Assembly (NCBI RefSeq): GCF_030651995.1
Contig: NZ_JAUSBN010000021.1
Location: forward strand, 1 to 64,000
Reading direction: 5' to 3'
Source of the DNA: Reyranella sp.
Lineage (GTDB): Bacteria > Pseudomonadota > Alphaproteobacteria > Reyranellales > Reyranellaceae
DNA: 64,000 nt
Shown here: piece by piece, positions 22,113 through 30,065 of the stretch
Layout of the letters: every line of letters begins with the position of its first letter
Numbering within the stretch: the first letter of the stretch is position 1
Translations under genes and position numbers: made by a program
Notes under the pieces: generated by a model
Databases searched by the model: none
The model's input: the letters and a program-made list of their open reading frames with translations, nothing else
Told to the model about the DNA's origin: nothing

Positions 22113-22224
22113 ACCCTCACCCTGAGGAGCGCGCGCAGCGCGCGTCTCGAAGGGTCGGCAACAAAGGCGGTGCGCGTTCCCATCCTTCGAGACGCGGTCC
22201 TGCGGACCGCTCCCCAGGATGAGG
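22113..22224. repeat. Paired inverted intergenic repeat between purS and purQ
   Basis: Two inverted members of one family: 22113-22155 (CCCTCACCCTGAGGAGCGCG onwards to TCGAAGGGT) and 22180-22224 (CCATCCTTCGAGACGCGGTC onwards to AGGATGAGG), 25 nt apart. The same arrangement occurs at 62572-62682. Inside a purine operon such hairpins may act as partial terminators or message stabilisers. Confidence 0.65.
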
Positions 22225-22237
22225 TTGTTCGGCTTCA

Positions 22238-22480
22238 TCAGCCCACCAGTTCGATCGAGTAGTTCTCGATCACCGTGTTGGCGAGCAGCTTCCTGCACAT
22301 CTCCTCGACACGGGCCCTGGCCTTGGCCGCGTCGGTTTCGGCCAGTTCCAGTTCGATGAACTTGCCCTGGCGCACGTCGCCGACCTCGGGGAAGCCCAGC
22401 CGGTTCAGCGAATGTCCGATGGCCTTGCCCTGCGGGTCGAGCACGCCGTTCTTGAGGGTCACGTGGACTCTGGCTTTCAT
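22238..22480 (-). CDS. purS: Phosphoribosylformylglycinamidine synthase subunit PurS
   Basis: 80 residues, the standard PurS size. It bridges PurL and PurQ. The blocks KARVHVTLKNGVLDPQGKAIGHSL and ENYSIELVG are diagnostic. It starts 9 nt after the purC stop, so the two are surely co-transcribed. Confidence 0.96.
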   Translation of the reverse strand: MKARVHVTLKNGVLDPQGKAIGHSLNRLGFPEVGDVRQGKFIELELAETDAAKARARVEEMCRKLLANTVIENYSIELVG

Positions 22481-22489
22481 GTCGCCTCT

Positions 22490-23254
22490 TTACTGCAGCG
22501 TGGTGGGGCCGCGCACGTCGCCCGGTCCCTGGTCGATGAGGATGCCGAGGCGCCGCGCCACTTCCTGGTAGGCTTCCTCGACCTTGCCGAGGTCGCGGCG
22601 GAACCGGTCCTTGTCCATCTTCTCGTTGGTCCGGAGGTCCCACAGGCGGCACGAATCGGGGCTGATCTCGTCGGCCAGCACGATCCGGACCATGTCGTCC
22701 TCGTAGAGGCGGCCGAACTCGATCTTGAAATCGATCAGCTTGATGCCGCAGCCGAGGAACAGGCCGAACAGGAAATCGTTCACGCGCAGGGTGAGCGCCA
22801 CGATGTCGTCGAGGTCCTGGGGCGTCGCCCAGCCGAAGGCAGTGATGTGCTCCTCGGTGACCATCGGGTCGCCCAGCGCGTCGTTCTTGTAGAAGAACTC
22901 CATGATCGAGCGGGGGAGCTGCGTGCCCTCCTCGACGCCGAAGCGCTTGGCGAAGGAGCCGGCCGCCACGTTGCGGACTACAACTTCGAGCGGGATGATC
23001 TCGACCTGCCGGATGAGCTGCTCGCGCATGTTCAGGCGGCGGATGAAGTGGGTCGGCACGCCGATTTCCCCGAGCTTGGTCATCAGGAACTCGGAGATCC
23101 GGTTGTTGATCACCCCCTTGCCGGTGATCACCCCCTTCTTCTGGTTGTTGAACGCGGTCGCGTCGTCCTTGAAGTACTGGACGATCGTCCCGGGTTCGGG
23201 CCCCTCGAACAAGGTCTTGGCCTTGCCCTCGTAGATGCGGCGACGGCGGGACAT
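22490..23254 (-). CDS. purC: SAICAR synthase
   Basis: 254 residues. Joins aspartate to CAIR with ATP to make SAICAR. The start [22 protein letters not shown], the [18 protein letters not shown] block and the [10 protein letters not shown] block are typical of PurC. AGGAG is 6-7 nt before the ATG. First gene of the purC-purS-purQ-purL-bolA-grxD run. In many alphaproteobacteria purB and DUF1476 sit directly upstream; here they are more than 5 kb away. Confidence 0.96.
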   Translation of the reverse strand: MSRRRRIYEGKAKTLFEGPEPGTIVQYFKDDATAFNNQKKGVITGKGVINNRISEFLMTKLGEIGVPTHFIRRLNMREQLIRQVEIIPLEVVVRNVAAGSFAKRFGVEEGTQLPRSIMEFFYKNDALGDPMVTEEHITAFGWATPQDLDDIVALTLRVNDFLFGLFLGCGIKLIDFKIEFGRLYEDDMVRIVLADEISPDSCRLWDLRTNEKMDKDRFRRDLGKVEEAYQEVARRLGILIDQGPGDVRGPTTLQ

Positions 23255-23343
23255 GTCTTACTCCTGCGCGGGCGATGCGGATCGCCCGCCGTTCGGGCGG
23301 AATATGGCGGAAACGCCATGCTCCGGTACTGGGGAAAAATCCA

Positions 23344-23372
23344 TTGAAAAAGGTGACGGGGCCGTCATATTG
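23344..23372 (+). promoter_or_regulatory. Candidate promoter with palindrome upstream of the diiron gene
   Basis: TTGAAA at 23344-23349, a 17-nt spacer and an AT-rich ATATTG at 23367-23372 resemble a sigma70 promoter. A TGACGG-GG-CCGTCA palindrome (23354-23367) fills the spacer, where an operator would block transcription. A strong AGGAGG follows before the ATG at 23395. Confidence 0.35.
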
Positions 23373-23394
23373 ATCTCGGAACAGGAGGCCTCAC

Positions 23395-24513
23395 ATGGCC
23401 CAGCAAATCACTTACGACAAGGCCTATGACACGGTTGGACGGGAGGATTTTCCGGCAATGCTGGAAGTTCCCCGCTATGGACGCCGCACGGATGCCTTCG
23501 ACGGCATCATTTCGGCCACCCACGACCATTTCTGGGACCCGTTCGACAAGAGCTATATCGATTTCGACCAGCCCTTCGACATGGCGAAGACGCCGATCAT
23601 GCCGCTGGACACGGTCGTCGAGCTGAAGAGCGCGGTGGCGGACCGGCTGGACGAGGGCCAGAGGATCGGGCTCGGCAACGACGTCATGCACTGGTCGATC
23701 TCCAACCTGCTGCACGGCGAGCAGGGGGCGCTCTCGCTGTCGGCCAGCCTCTGCCACATCCTGCTCGATCCGGGCGCCCAGGAATACGCCGCCAACCAGG
23801 CCCGCGAGGAGGCCCGGCATGTCGCAGGGTTCACGCGCTATATCGGCCGCCGCTGGGGGGCGCCCCTGCCGGTGGGCAAGACCATCGCCACCGTTCTCAC
23901 CGATCTGGTGACGACGGAGGAGGTCTACAAGAAGATCGTCGGCATGCAGATGCTGATCGAAGGCATCGCCATGGGCTCCTTCGCGACGCTCAATGCCAAG
24001 ACCAACGACCCGGTGCTGCGCCGGCTGGTCCAGCTGGTGATGAGCGACGAGGCCTTCCATCATCGCTTCGGCCGGATCTGGGCGTCCCGGACGATCCGCC
24101 ATCTCAGCGAGGACGAGCACAAGAAGGTCGAGGACTGGGCGGCGCAGATTTTCCAGACGCTGCTGTTCAACCTGATCAACGCCGAGCAGAAGCAGGTCAT
24201 CTACGCCAAGTACGGGCTCGACTGGCAGTGGGTGCGCGACGCGATGAAGGAAGTCTTCACCGACGAGGACCGCCGCGCCAACCTGAAGGAAAGCACCAAC
24301 ATCTTCCGGGTGCTGATCAAGACGCTCCTCCATGCCGGCATCATCACCTCGCGGACCGCGCCGCTCTACGGCGTCTGGGTCGACATGAAGGAACTCGAAG
24401 CCGAGGGCGACGGCATCCCCGGCGACATCGTCGCCGAGGAGATGATGGTGACGCTCCGCGAGATCAACGCGAAGCGCAAGCGCATCGTCTCGAAGAACGT
24501 GGTGGCGGGCTGA
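23395..24513 (+). CDS. Ferritin-like diiron protein of unknown function
   Basis: 372 residues, helical. It has a full set of diiron ligands: Glu109 (HGEQ), Glu139 with His142 (EARH), Glu189 (IEGIA), and Glu219 with His222 (EAFH), the E / ExxH / E / ExxH pattern of R2-type carboxylate-bridged diiron oxygenases and oxidases. AurF-like N-oxygenases and other ferritin-like enzymes share it. I cannot name a substrate. An AGGAGG site precedes the ATG. It diverges from purC and is followed immediately by the DUF559 repeat cassette, whose first repeat begins 5 nt after its stop. Confidence 0.7.
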   Translation: MAQQITYDKAYDTVGREDFPAMLEVPRYGRRTDAFDGIISATHDHFWDPFDKSYIDFDQPFDMAKTPIMPLDTVVELKSAVADRLDEGQRIGLGNDVMHWSISNLLHGEQGALSLSASLCHILLDPGAQEYAANQAREEARHVAGFTRYIGRRWGAPLPVGKTIATVLTDLVTTEEVYKKIVGMQMLIEGIAMGSFATLNAKTNDPVLRRLVQLVMSDEAFHHRFGRIWASRTIRHLSEDEHKKVEDWAAQIFQTLLFNLINAEQKQVIYAKYGLDWQWVRDAMKEVFTDEDRRANLKESTNIFRVLIKTLLHAGIITSRTAPLYGVWVDMKELEAEGDGIPGDIVAEEMMVTLREINAKRKRIVSKNVVAG

Positions 24514-24517
24514 CTTT

Positions 24518-24563
24518 CATATTCCTCTCCCCCGATAGGGGGAGAGGTTAGGTGAGGGGGTGA
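24518..24563 (+). repeat. Palindromic repeat, left copy flanking DUF559
   Basis: 46-nt repeat starting CATATTCCTCTCCCCC and ending GGTGA; its core CCTCTCCCCC-GATA-GGGGGAGAGG is a hairpin with a 10-bp, nearly perfect stem. It matches 25003-25047 base for base apart from one extra G. Confidence 0.85.
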
Positions 24564-24564
24564 G

Positions 24565-24915
24565 TCACCGCTCCTTCAACGCTGCTTCGATTGCGATCCA
24601 GATGCCCTCCGGACTCTCGAGAACCTCAACGGCCCAGAACCTCAGTACGCGCCAGCCACGACTCTCCATGAACGCGGTCCGACGGGCGTCACTCTCCTGC
24701 TGAAACGCGTGTTGCTCGCCATCGATTTCGACGACCAGTTTCGCCGACAGACAGGCGAAGTCCGCGAAGTAGGGCCCGATCGGATGTTGCCGGCGAAACT
24801 TGATGCCTGAAGTACGACGATCGCGGAGCAGTTCCCAGCAGACCTTTTCGGGTTTCGTGCCGTCCCGCCTAAACTCGCGTGCCTTCGTTATTCGCGCGCT
24901 GCTCATGGCGGGCAT
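24565..24915 (-). CDS. DUF559 (Vsr-like) endonuclease-fold protein
   Basis: About 116 residues. DUF559 proteins share the restriction-endonuclease-like fold of the very-short-patch repair enzyme Vsr. Visible family blocks are ARELRR-type EFRRDGTKPEKVCWELLRDR, KFRRQHPIGPYFADF, the acidic core LVVEIDGEQH (Asp and Glu candidates for metal binding) and RGWRVLRFW. The start is uncertain: ATG 24915 or 24906. The stop codon touches the left repeat, and upstream lie an inverted copy and a direct copy of the same repeat, so the gene sits in a repeat-bounded unit of 530 nt between two unrelated convergent genes. Confidence 0.8.
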   Translation of the reverse strand: MPAMSSARITKAREFRRDGTKPEKVCWELLRDRRTSGIKFRRQHPIGPYFADFACLSAKLVVEIDGEQHAFQQESDARRTAFMESRGWRVLRFWAVEVLESPEGIWIAIEAALKER

Positions 24916-24950
24916 GAAGAACAATGTCTGTGCCGATTTTAGGGCTGTGC

Positions 24951-24992
24951 GTGACCCCCTCACCCAGCCTCTCCCCCTATCGGGGGAGAGGA
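24951..24992 (-). repeat. Palindromic repeat, inverted copy
   Basis: Inverted member of the family at 24518 and 25003 (CCTCTCCCCCTATCGGGGGA core read on the plus strand), with a few differences. Together with the next copy it forms a longer hairpin. Confidence 0.75.
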
Positions 24993-25002
24993 GTCTGAGA
25001 AT

Positions 25003-25047
25003 CATATTCCTCTCCCCCGATAGGGGGAGAGGTTAGGTGAGGGGTGA
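25003..25047 (+). repeat. Palindromic repeat, right copy flanking DUF559
   Basis: 45-nt direct repeat of 24518-24563, one G shorter. It ends exactly at the stop codon of the methyltransferase gene on the minus strand. Confidence 0.85.
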
Positions 25048-25752
25048 CTAAGGCTTCCTTGCCAGCACGAAGCACGAAAGGCCGGCGAGGCGGTTCCAGG
25101 GGAACAGCGGGAGTTCGGCGACGCAGATCGCGGTGAGGATGCCGTTGGTGACGGCGCCCTGTTTCTTCAGGCTGCTGCGCGGCTCCGTCGTGTTGCGGTC
25201 GGCCAGGCGCACCGCGGCGGCGAGCGGGAAGACCAGGCCGAAATAGTAGCTGCCGCGCACGATCTCGAGGCCGGCATCGCGCAGCGCGGCCTCGATCCCG
25301 GGCAGGCGGTAGCGGCGCTTGTGCTCGAGGAAGACGTCGTGGCCGCTCCACAGGAACTCGAAGGCGGGCACCGTCACCAGGAAATGTGCGCCGCTCGGCA
25401 CCTTCTCCGCATAGTGGCGCACCAGCCAGCGATCGTCGTCGACATGCTCCAGCACGTCCATCATCAGCACGAGGTCGCAGTCGGTCGGTCCGATGTCGCG
25501 GCGATAGCGCACCGGTTTGCCGCCGACGTTGTCGTCGCGGTCCGCGGCATAGCCGATGTCGACGCAGAGCGCGCTCTCGGCCGGGGTTCGCTCGAGCAGA
25601 TGGCGCGAGAAGAAGCCCGAGCCTGCGCCGACGTCCAGCAGCCGCTTCGGGGCCAGCGAGCCGACGGCGCGGCGCAGCGCAGCCGCCTTCGAGCGGTAGT
25701 ACCAGTGGCTGCCGATGCCCGCGCCCAGGATGTCTTCTTCCTTGAGGTCCAT
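25048..25752 (-). CDS. Class I SAM-dependent methyltransferase
   Basis: 234 residues. The SAM-binding motif LLDVGAGSGFFSRHLL is at about 38-53, followed by VDIGYA (acidic end of strand 2) and LVLMMDVLEHVDDD (motif with the DVLEH signature). The last third has a hydrophobic stretch (YYFGLVFPLAAAV) and basic patches, as in methyltransferases that act on membrane-linked or glycan substrates. It lies directly after a GT2 glycosyltransferase on the same strand (6 nt), suggesting joint work on a lipid-linked sugar, but the target is unknown. Confidence 0.8.
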   Translation of the reverse strand: MDLKEEDILGAGIGSHWYYRSKAAALRRAVGSLAPKRLLDVGAGSGFFSRHLLERTPAESALCVDIGYAADRDDNVGGKPVRYRRDIGPTDCDLVLMMDVLEHVDDDRWLVRHYAEKVPSGAHFLVTVPAFEFLWSGHDVFLEHKRRYRLPGIEAALRDAGLEIVRGSYYFGLVFPLAAAVRLADRNTTEPRSSLKKQGAVTNGILTAICVAELPLFPWNRLAGLSCFVLARKP

Positions 25753-25758
25753 CGACGG

Positions 25759-26796
25759 TCAGGTCACCGGCGGCTTCGGGGGGGCATCCTCATAGACTCC
25801 CTCGACGACATAGATCGGGCGAGCCTTCACCTCGACGAACAGGCGGCCGAGATATTCGCCGATGATGCCCAGCGACAGGAGCTGGATGGCGCCCATCAGA
25901 AGGATGGCGATCAGCAGCGAGGCGTAGCCCGGTGTGTCGACACCGAAGATCAGCACGCGGGTGACGATGAACAGGGCATAGAGCACCGCCACCGTGGCGA
26001 TCACCAGGCCGACATAGAACCAGGCGCGCAGCGGAGCGGTGGAGAAGCTCACCACGCCGTCGATGGCGAAGTTCCACAGACGCCAGAAGTTGAACTTGCT
26101 CGTGCCGGCGACGCGCTCGGGCCGCTCGTAGGGTACGCCGACAGAGTTGAAGCCGACCCAGGCGAACAGCCCCTTCATGAAGCGGTTGCGCTCGGGAAGC
26201 TGGCGCAGCACCTCGACGGCGCGACGGTCGACCAGGCGGAAGTCCCCGACATTGGGCGGAATGCGCACCGGCGACATGGAATTGAACACCCGGTAGAACC
26301 AGCCCGCCGAAACCCGCTTGGCCGGCGTATCGGTGTGGCGCGCGGAGCGGATTCCGTAGACGATATCGTAGCCCTCGCGCCACCGCGCGATGAACGAGCC
26401 GATCAGCTCGGGCGGGTCCTGCAGGTCGATGTCCATGGGGACCAGGATGTCGCCGCGGGCATGGTCGATGCCGGCAGTGAGGGCGGCCTCCTTGCCGAAG
26501 TTGCGCGACAGGTTGACGATGCGGAGACGGCGGTCGGCGCGGCTGTGATGGAACAGGCGCGCGAAGGTGTCGTCGAGCGACCCGTCGTTCACGAAGACGA
26601 TCTCGAACAGGACTCCGTCACGCTCGAGCAGGGGCACCACCGTGGAGAGAAAGAGGTCGATCGTCTCTTCCTCGTTGAACACCGGCACGACCAGGGACAG
26701 CAGAGGATCGACCGGGCGTCGTGCCCGCTGGGCGGCAAGCTGGTGTTCCAGCGCCGCATCCTTGTCGATCACGAAGGGGAGGGATTGCTCGGGCAC
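25759..26796 (-). CDS. Family 2 glycosyltransferase, DPM1/GtrB-like
   Basis: About 345 residues. The GT-A start LLSLVVPVFNEEETI, the NDGSLDDT nucleotide-binding block and the metal-site PMDIDLQDPPE match polyprenyl-phosphate glycosyltransferases. Two C-terminal membrane segments (about AWFYVGLVIATVAVLYALFI and YASLLIAILLMGAIQLLSLGI) anchor it, as in GtrB and ArnC. It would transfer a sugar from a nucleotide donor to undecaprenyl phosphate. No ATG fits: the upstream frame runs through the preceding gene, so I propose GTG at 26796; GTG 26772 is possible. No clear ribosome site, perhaps coupled to the gene before it. Confidence 0.82.
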   Translation of the reverse strand: MPEQSLPFVIDKDAALEHQLAAQRARRPVDPLLSLVVPVFNEEETIDLFLSTVVPLLERDGVLFEIVFVNDGSLDDTFARLFHHSRADRRLRIVNLSRNFGKEAALTAGIDHARGDILVPMDIDLQDPPELIGSFIARWREGYDIVYGIRSARHTDTPAKRVSAGWFYRVFNSMSPVRIPPNVGDFRLVDRRAVEVLRQLPERNRFMKGLFAWVGFNSVGVPYERPERVAGTSKFNFWRLWNFAIDGVVSFSTAPLRAWFYVGLVIATVAVLYALFIVTRVLIFGVDTPGYASLLIAILLMGAIQLLSLGIIGEYLGRLFVEVKARPIYVVEGVYEDAPPKPPVT

Positions 26797-26816
26797 GAGG
26801 GTCGCGGCGACGAGAG

Positions 26817-27350
26817 CTAGGCCACCGTCTCGACGGTGCCATTGAGATCCATGATGCCAAGCTCGACGATGAGCTGCGGCTGGCGCTTGTTGGCCTGGTC
26901 GCGGAAGGCGCGCAGCCCCTGACTCAGCATCTCGGTCTCGAAGGCACGGTCGGTCTTGATCCGATCGCCATAGGCGAGGGCGGCCGCCCCGCAGTCGCGA
27001 TGGGCCATGCCGATCAGGCGCTTCACGTTGTGCAGCTGGACCGAGATGTCGAGGTTGGCCTCCCAGGCGGCACGCCATTCCTGGAAGATCGGGGCCACCG
27101 CGGCGATCGGCCCGCCTGCAATGTTGAACTGGCTGTACTTGTTCTGCCAGCCGCGCGAGGTCATGTATTTCCACGTGTCCGTGGTGAAGCGCGGGTCGAT
27201 GCACTTCATCAGCATCGCCTCGTACCCGTCGTCGATGGCCAGCGCCGGGCCGGCAGCCGCGACGGCGGCGGCGCCGAGACCGAAGCCGATCAGGTGTCGG
27301 CGCGAGAGGGCGGCGAGACAGCCGCAGCCGGCATGATGCTTATGGGTCAT
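26817..27350 (-). CDS. Tat-exported beta-carbonic anhydrase-like protein
   Basis: 177 residues from the ATG at 27350, whose ATGA overlaps the MaoC-gene stop. The N-terminus has a twin-arginine signal (SRRHLIGFGLG, then an alanine-rich stretch ending ALA near 38). The mature part keeps the beta-carbonic anhydrase zinc site in order: Cys50-x-Asp52-x-Arg54 (CIDPR) and His117-x-x-Cys120 (AHRDCGAA), with FNIAGG where the family has an NAGG-type loop. It is shorter than most beta enzymes (about 200-220). It would hydrate CO2 in the periplasm, if active. His-rich start THKHH may bind metal. Confidence 0.65.
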   Translation of the reverse strand: MTHKHHAGCGCLAALSRRHLIGFGLGAAAVAAAGPALAIDDGYEAMLMKCIDPRFTTDTWKYMTSRGWQNKYSQFNIAGGPIAAVAPIFQEWRAAWEANLDISVQLHNVKRLIGMAHRDCGAAALAYGDRIKTDRAFETEMLSQGLRAFRDQANKRQPQLIVELGIMDLNGTVETVA

Positions 27351-28198
27351 CGGAAGGTGGCCTTGCCCTGCTGTGCGAGACCGCCGGTGGGATCGGCGAT
27401 CCATGTTGCGATCGAGCCGTCCGGTTCACGCCGTCCGTGAACGCCGAGAGCGGCGCCGCCGAACACCGGCGACAAGGCGCGGAACTCGAAACTCTCGACC
27501 ACCTTACCCGGGTTGGAGCGCCGCGCCAGTTCGATCTGCAGCATGCCCATCAGCGGACCGTGCACGATCAGACCGGGATAGCCTTCGACCCCCGTCACAT
27601 AGGGCTGGTCGTAGTGGATGCGGTGGCCGTTGAAGGTGAGGGCGGAGAAGCGGAACAGCAGCACCGGGTCGGCCAGGATGGTCCGGCTCCAGGTCGCATC
27701 GGCCGGCGCCGGCCGGGGCGGCTTGGGCGCCTCGCCCGGCTTTGCGGCCTCGCGATAGACGATGTCGTGCTGCTCGACGAAGGAGAGGCCGCGGGGGCCC
27801 GAAATCGTATGCTGCACGGTGACGAACACCATCGATCCGGTCGAGCCGGTCTTGGGCTCGACCGACTTGATCTCGGAGAGCCGCCGAATGGTCTCGCCGA
27901 CGCGGATCGGCTCGCCGTCGAAGGAGAAACGGCTGCCGGCCCACATGCGGCGCGGCAGCGGCACCGGCGGCAGGAAGTCGCCGCGCTCGGCATGGCCGTC
28001 GGGGCCGATCTTCGACTGAGGCGCGACCTCCAGGAAGTAGAGCCAGTGCCAGAGCGGCGGCAGGGGATCGCCGTTCTTCGGGGCGGGATCGTCCTTCTCG
28101 TCGAAGGTCGCGGACAGGGCGCGGACCGGAAAGGGGGCGGCGAGATCCTCCACGGACTGCGTCCGGCCGATCCAGTCCTTGAGTTTTTCCAGCGACAT
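27347..28198 (-). CDS. MaoC/FAS1-like dehydratase, mesaconyl-C4-CoA hydratase type
   Basis: 283 residues with the double hot-dog layout of HTD2/mesaconyl-C4-CoA hydratases. The N-terminal MaoC_dehydrat_N-like part has LPPVPLPRRMWAGSRF; the C-terminal catalytic part has FNGHRIHYDQPY followed by EGYPGLIVHGPL, the hydratase motif with Asp and His. Such enzymes add or remove water on short acyl-CoAs. ATG at 28198 has GAGAGGAAA upstream and is preferred over an earlier in-frame start. It heads a short run with the carbonic anhydrase-like gene, GT2 and methyltransferase. Confidence 0.82.
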   Translation of the reverse strand: MSLEKLKDWIGRTQSVEDLAAPFPVRALSATFDEKDDPAPKNGDPLPPLWHWLYFLEVAPQSKIGPDGHAERGDFLPPVPLPRRMWAGSRFSFDGEPIRVGETIRRLSEIKSVEPKTGSTGSMVFVTVQHTISGPRGLSFVEQHDIVYREAAKPGEAPKPPRPAPADATWSRTILADPVLLFRFSALTFNGHRIHYDQPYVTGVEGYPGLIVHGPLMGMLQIELARRSNPGKVVESFEFRALSPVFGGAALGVHGRREPDGSIATWIADPTGGLAQQGKATFR

Positions 28199-28311
28199 CT
28201 TGGGTTTCCTCTCTGCAGGGCGTGACACTGCCACTGCGAACGCAGGGTGGAAAGACGGTGTCGCGATCGCTATATACCGCCCCAACGAGATATGCCCAAC
28301 GGGAGCGGCCG

Positions 28312-28638
28312 ATGACCACGTTCGACGATCGCGAGAAAGCCTTCGAAGCCAAGTACGAGAATGACGAGCAGGTGAAATTCAGGGTCAACTCGCGCCGCAA
28401 CAAGCTGCTGGGCCTCTGGGCCGCCGGCCTTCTGGGCAAGACCGGAGCCGACGCCGAGGCCTATGCCAAGGAAGTCGTGATGGCCGACTTCGAGAAGCCG
28501 GGCGATTCCGACGTCATCGACAAGCTGATGAAGGACTTTGCCGCCGCCGGCAAGCCGATGGAAGAGCACGCCATCCGTAAGCAGTCCGAGCAGCTGGCCG
28601 ATGACGCCAAAAAGCAGATCATGACGGAAGTCCGCTAG
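28312..28638 (+). CDS. DUF1476 protein, F1FO-ATP synthase inhibitor zeta
   Basis: 108 residues, a full-length match to DUF1476, the alphaproteobacterial zeta subunit that inhibits ATP hydrolysis by F1 (known from Paracoccus). The start MTTFDDREKAFEAKYENDEQ and the FRVNSRRNKLLGLWAA block are diagnostic. ATG at 28312 follows GGGAGCGG; an earlier ATG would add 30 atypical residues. Its neighbours, purB and purC, are conserved partners in many alphaproteobacteria, supporting orthology. Confidence 0.9.
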   Translation: MTTFDDREKAFEAKYENDEQVKFRVNSRRNKLLGLWAAGLLGKTGADAEAYAKEVVMADFEKPGDSDVIDKLMKDFAAAGKPMEEHAIRKQSEQLADDAKKQIMTEVR

Positions 28639-28651
28639 GGCGCGTCGCTCA

Positions 28652-28681
28652 GACTCCTCTCGCCTGTCGGGGACAGGAGTC
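28652..28681. terminator. Nested hairpin between convergent genes
   Basis: Outer arms GACTCCT / AGGAGTC (28652-28658, 28675-28681) and inner arms CCTGTC / GACAGG (28663-28668, 28672-28677) lie in the 49-nt gap between DUF1476 and purB. A bidirectional stop is likely; no T-run is seen. Confidence 0.4.
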
Positions 28682-28687
28682 GGACTT

Positions 28688-30013
28688 CTAGCCAAACACG
28701 CGCTTGAAGATCGTGTCGACGTGCTTGGTGTGATAGCCCATGTCGAACAGCGCGACGAGTTCGTCATCGGCCAGGAACTCGCGGATCTCTCTGTCGGCGC
28801 GGCACAGCGCCACCAGCGAGGCGTTGCCGCGCCAGGCGTCCATGGCATTGCGCTGGACGGCGGCGTAGGAGGCCTCGCGGCTCATGCCTCTCTGCGTCAG
28901 CGCTAGCAGGATGCGCTGCGAGAAGACGAGACCGCCCAGCGAATCGAGGTTCGCCTTCATGCGGCCGGCATGGACCACGAGCTGCTCGACGATGCCGGTC
29001 ATGCGGCTCAGCGCGAAATCCAGCGTGCCGGTGGCGTCCGGCGCGATGTAGCGCTCGGTCGAGGAGTGCGAGATGTCCCGCTCATGCCACAGGGTCACGT
29101 TCTCCAGCGCCGGAACCACGGCTGAGCGCACGACGCGGGCGAGGCCGGTGACGTTCTCGCTCAGCACCGGGTTGCGCTTGTGCGGCATCGACGACGAGCC
29201 CTTCTGGCCGGCCGAGAAGAACTCTTCGGCTTCGCGCACCTCGGTGCGCTGCAGGTGGCGGATCTCGGTGGCCAGGTTCTCCAGCGAGGAGGCGACGACG
29301 CCCAGCGTCGCGAAGAAGGCGGCATGGCGGTCGCGTGGGATCACCTGGCTCGAGACCGTCTCGACGGCGAGGCCGAGCTTCTTCGCCACATGCTCCTCGA
29401 TCCGCGGATCGACGCTGGCGAAGGTGCCGACGGGACCGGAGATGGCGCAGGTCGCGATCTCGGCGCGTGCCGCCACCAGCCGCTGGCGGTTGCGCACGAA
29501 GGCCGCGTAGTGGCCCGCGAGCTTCACACCGAAGGTCGTGGGCTCGGCATGGATTCCATGACTGCGGCCGATCGTGAGCGTGTCTTTGTGCTCGAAGGCG
29601 CGCTTCTTCAGGGCCGCCAGCAGCTTGTCGACGTCGTCCAGCAGGATGTCGGCGGCCTGGGTGAGCTGCACGGCGAAGCCGGTGTCGAGCACGTCGGAGG
29701 AGGTCATGCCCTGGTGCACGAAACGCGAGTCGGGGCCAATGAACTCGCCCAGCCAGGTGAGGAAGGCGATGACGTCGTGGCGCGTCACGCGCTCGATGGC
29801 GTCGATCTTTTCGACATTGCCGGCGGGGTCGGTGTCGAGTGCCTCCATGGCCTTCCGGCCGCCGTCCCGGATCGCCTGAGCGGAGGCCTCGGGAATGATG
29901 CCCGCCTCGGACATGGCGTCACACGCATGCGCCTCGATCTCGAACCAGATGCGGAAGCGGTTCTCCGGGGCCCATATGGCGGCCATCTGCGGCCGTGAAT
30001 AGCGCGGGATCAT
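28688..30013 (-). CDS. purB: Adenylosuccinate lyase, purine-cluster type (second of two)
   Basis: 441 residues of the B. subtilis/alphaproteobacterial PurB subfamily. Blocks include MIPRYSRPQMAAIW (family start), TRHDVIAFLTWL, GRSHGIHAEPTTFG and the catalytic loop GSSSMPHKRNPVLSEN. It is the housekeeping-type copy by position, sitting next to DUF1476 in the same orientation as purC. ATG at 30013 is fixed by the conserved start; longer frames do not match. It differs clearly from the E. coli-type PurB at 7106-8515. Confidence 0.94.
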   Translation of the reverse strand: MIPRYSRPQMAAIWAPENRFRIWFEIEAHACDAMSEAGIIPEASAQAIRDGGRKAMEALDTDPAGNVEKIDAIERVTRHDVIAFLTWLGEFIGPDSRFVHQGMTSSDVLDTGFAVQLTQAADILLDDVDKLLAALKKRAFEHKDTLTIGRSHGIHAEPTTFGVKLAGHYAAFVRNRQRLVAARAEIATCAISGPVGTFASVDPRIEEHVAKKLGLAVETVSSQVIPRDRHAAFFATLGVVASSLENLATEIRHLQRTEVREAEEFFSAGQKGSSSMPHKRNPVLSENVTGLARVVRSAVVPALENVTLWHERDISHSSTERYIAPDATGTLDFALSRMTGIVEQLVVHAGRMKANLDSLGGLVFSQRILLALTQRGMSREASYAAVQRNAMDAWRGNASLVALCRADREIREFLADDELVALFDMGYHTKHVDTIFKRVFG

Positions 30014-30065
30014 GACCGGGCTTTTAGCGCCCGAAGGCCTCGGTCGCCATGTTAGAAGACGACGC

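Larger units (their letters stand above)
24518..25047. mobile_element. Putative DUF559 repeat-bounded cassette
   Basis: The DUF559 gene lies between near-identical direct repeats (24518-24563 and 25003-25047) and fits precisely between the stop codon of the diiron gene (24511-24513) and that of the methyltransferase (25048-25050). This is what an inserted or recombined unit would look like. It is not a described transposon as far as I can tell; mobility is inference. Confidence 0.45.

Noticed and set aside
27351..27404. Longer N-terminus for the carbonic anhydrase-like protein
   Set aside because: It would overlap the MaoC-type gene, and the Tat signal begins properly at the ATG 27350.
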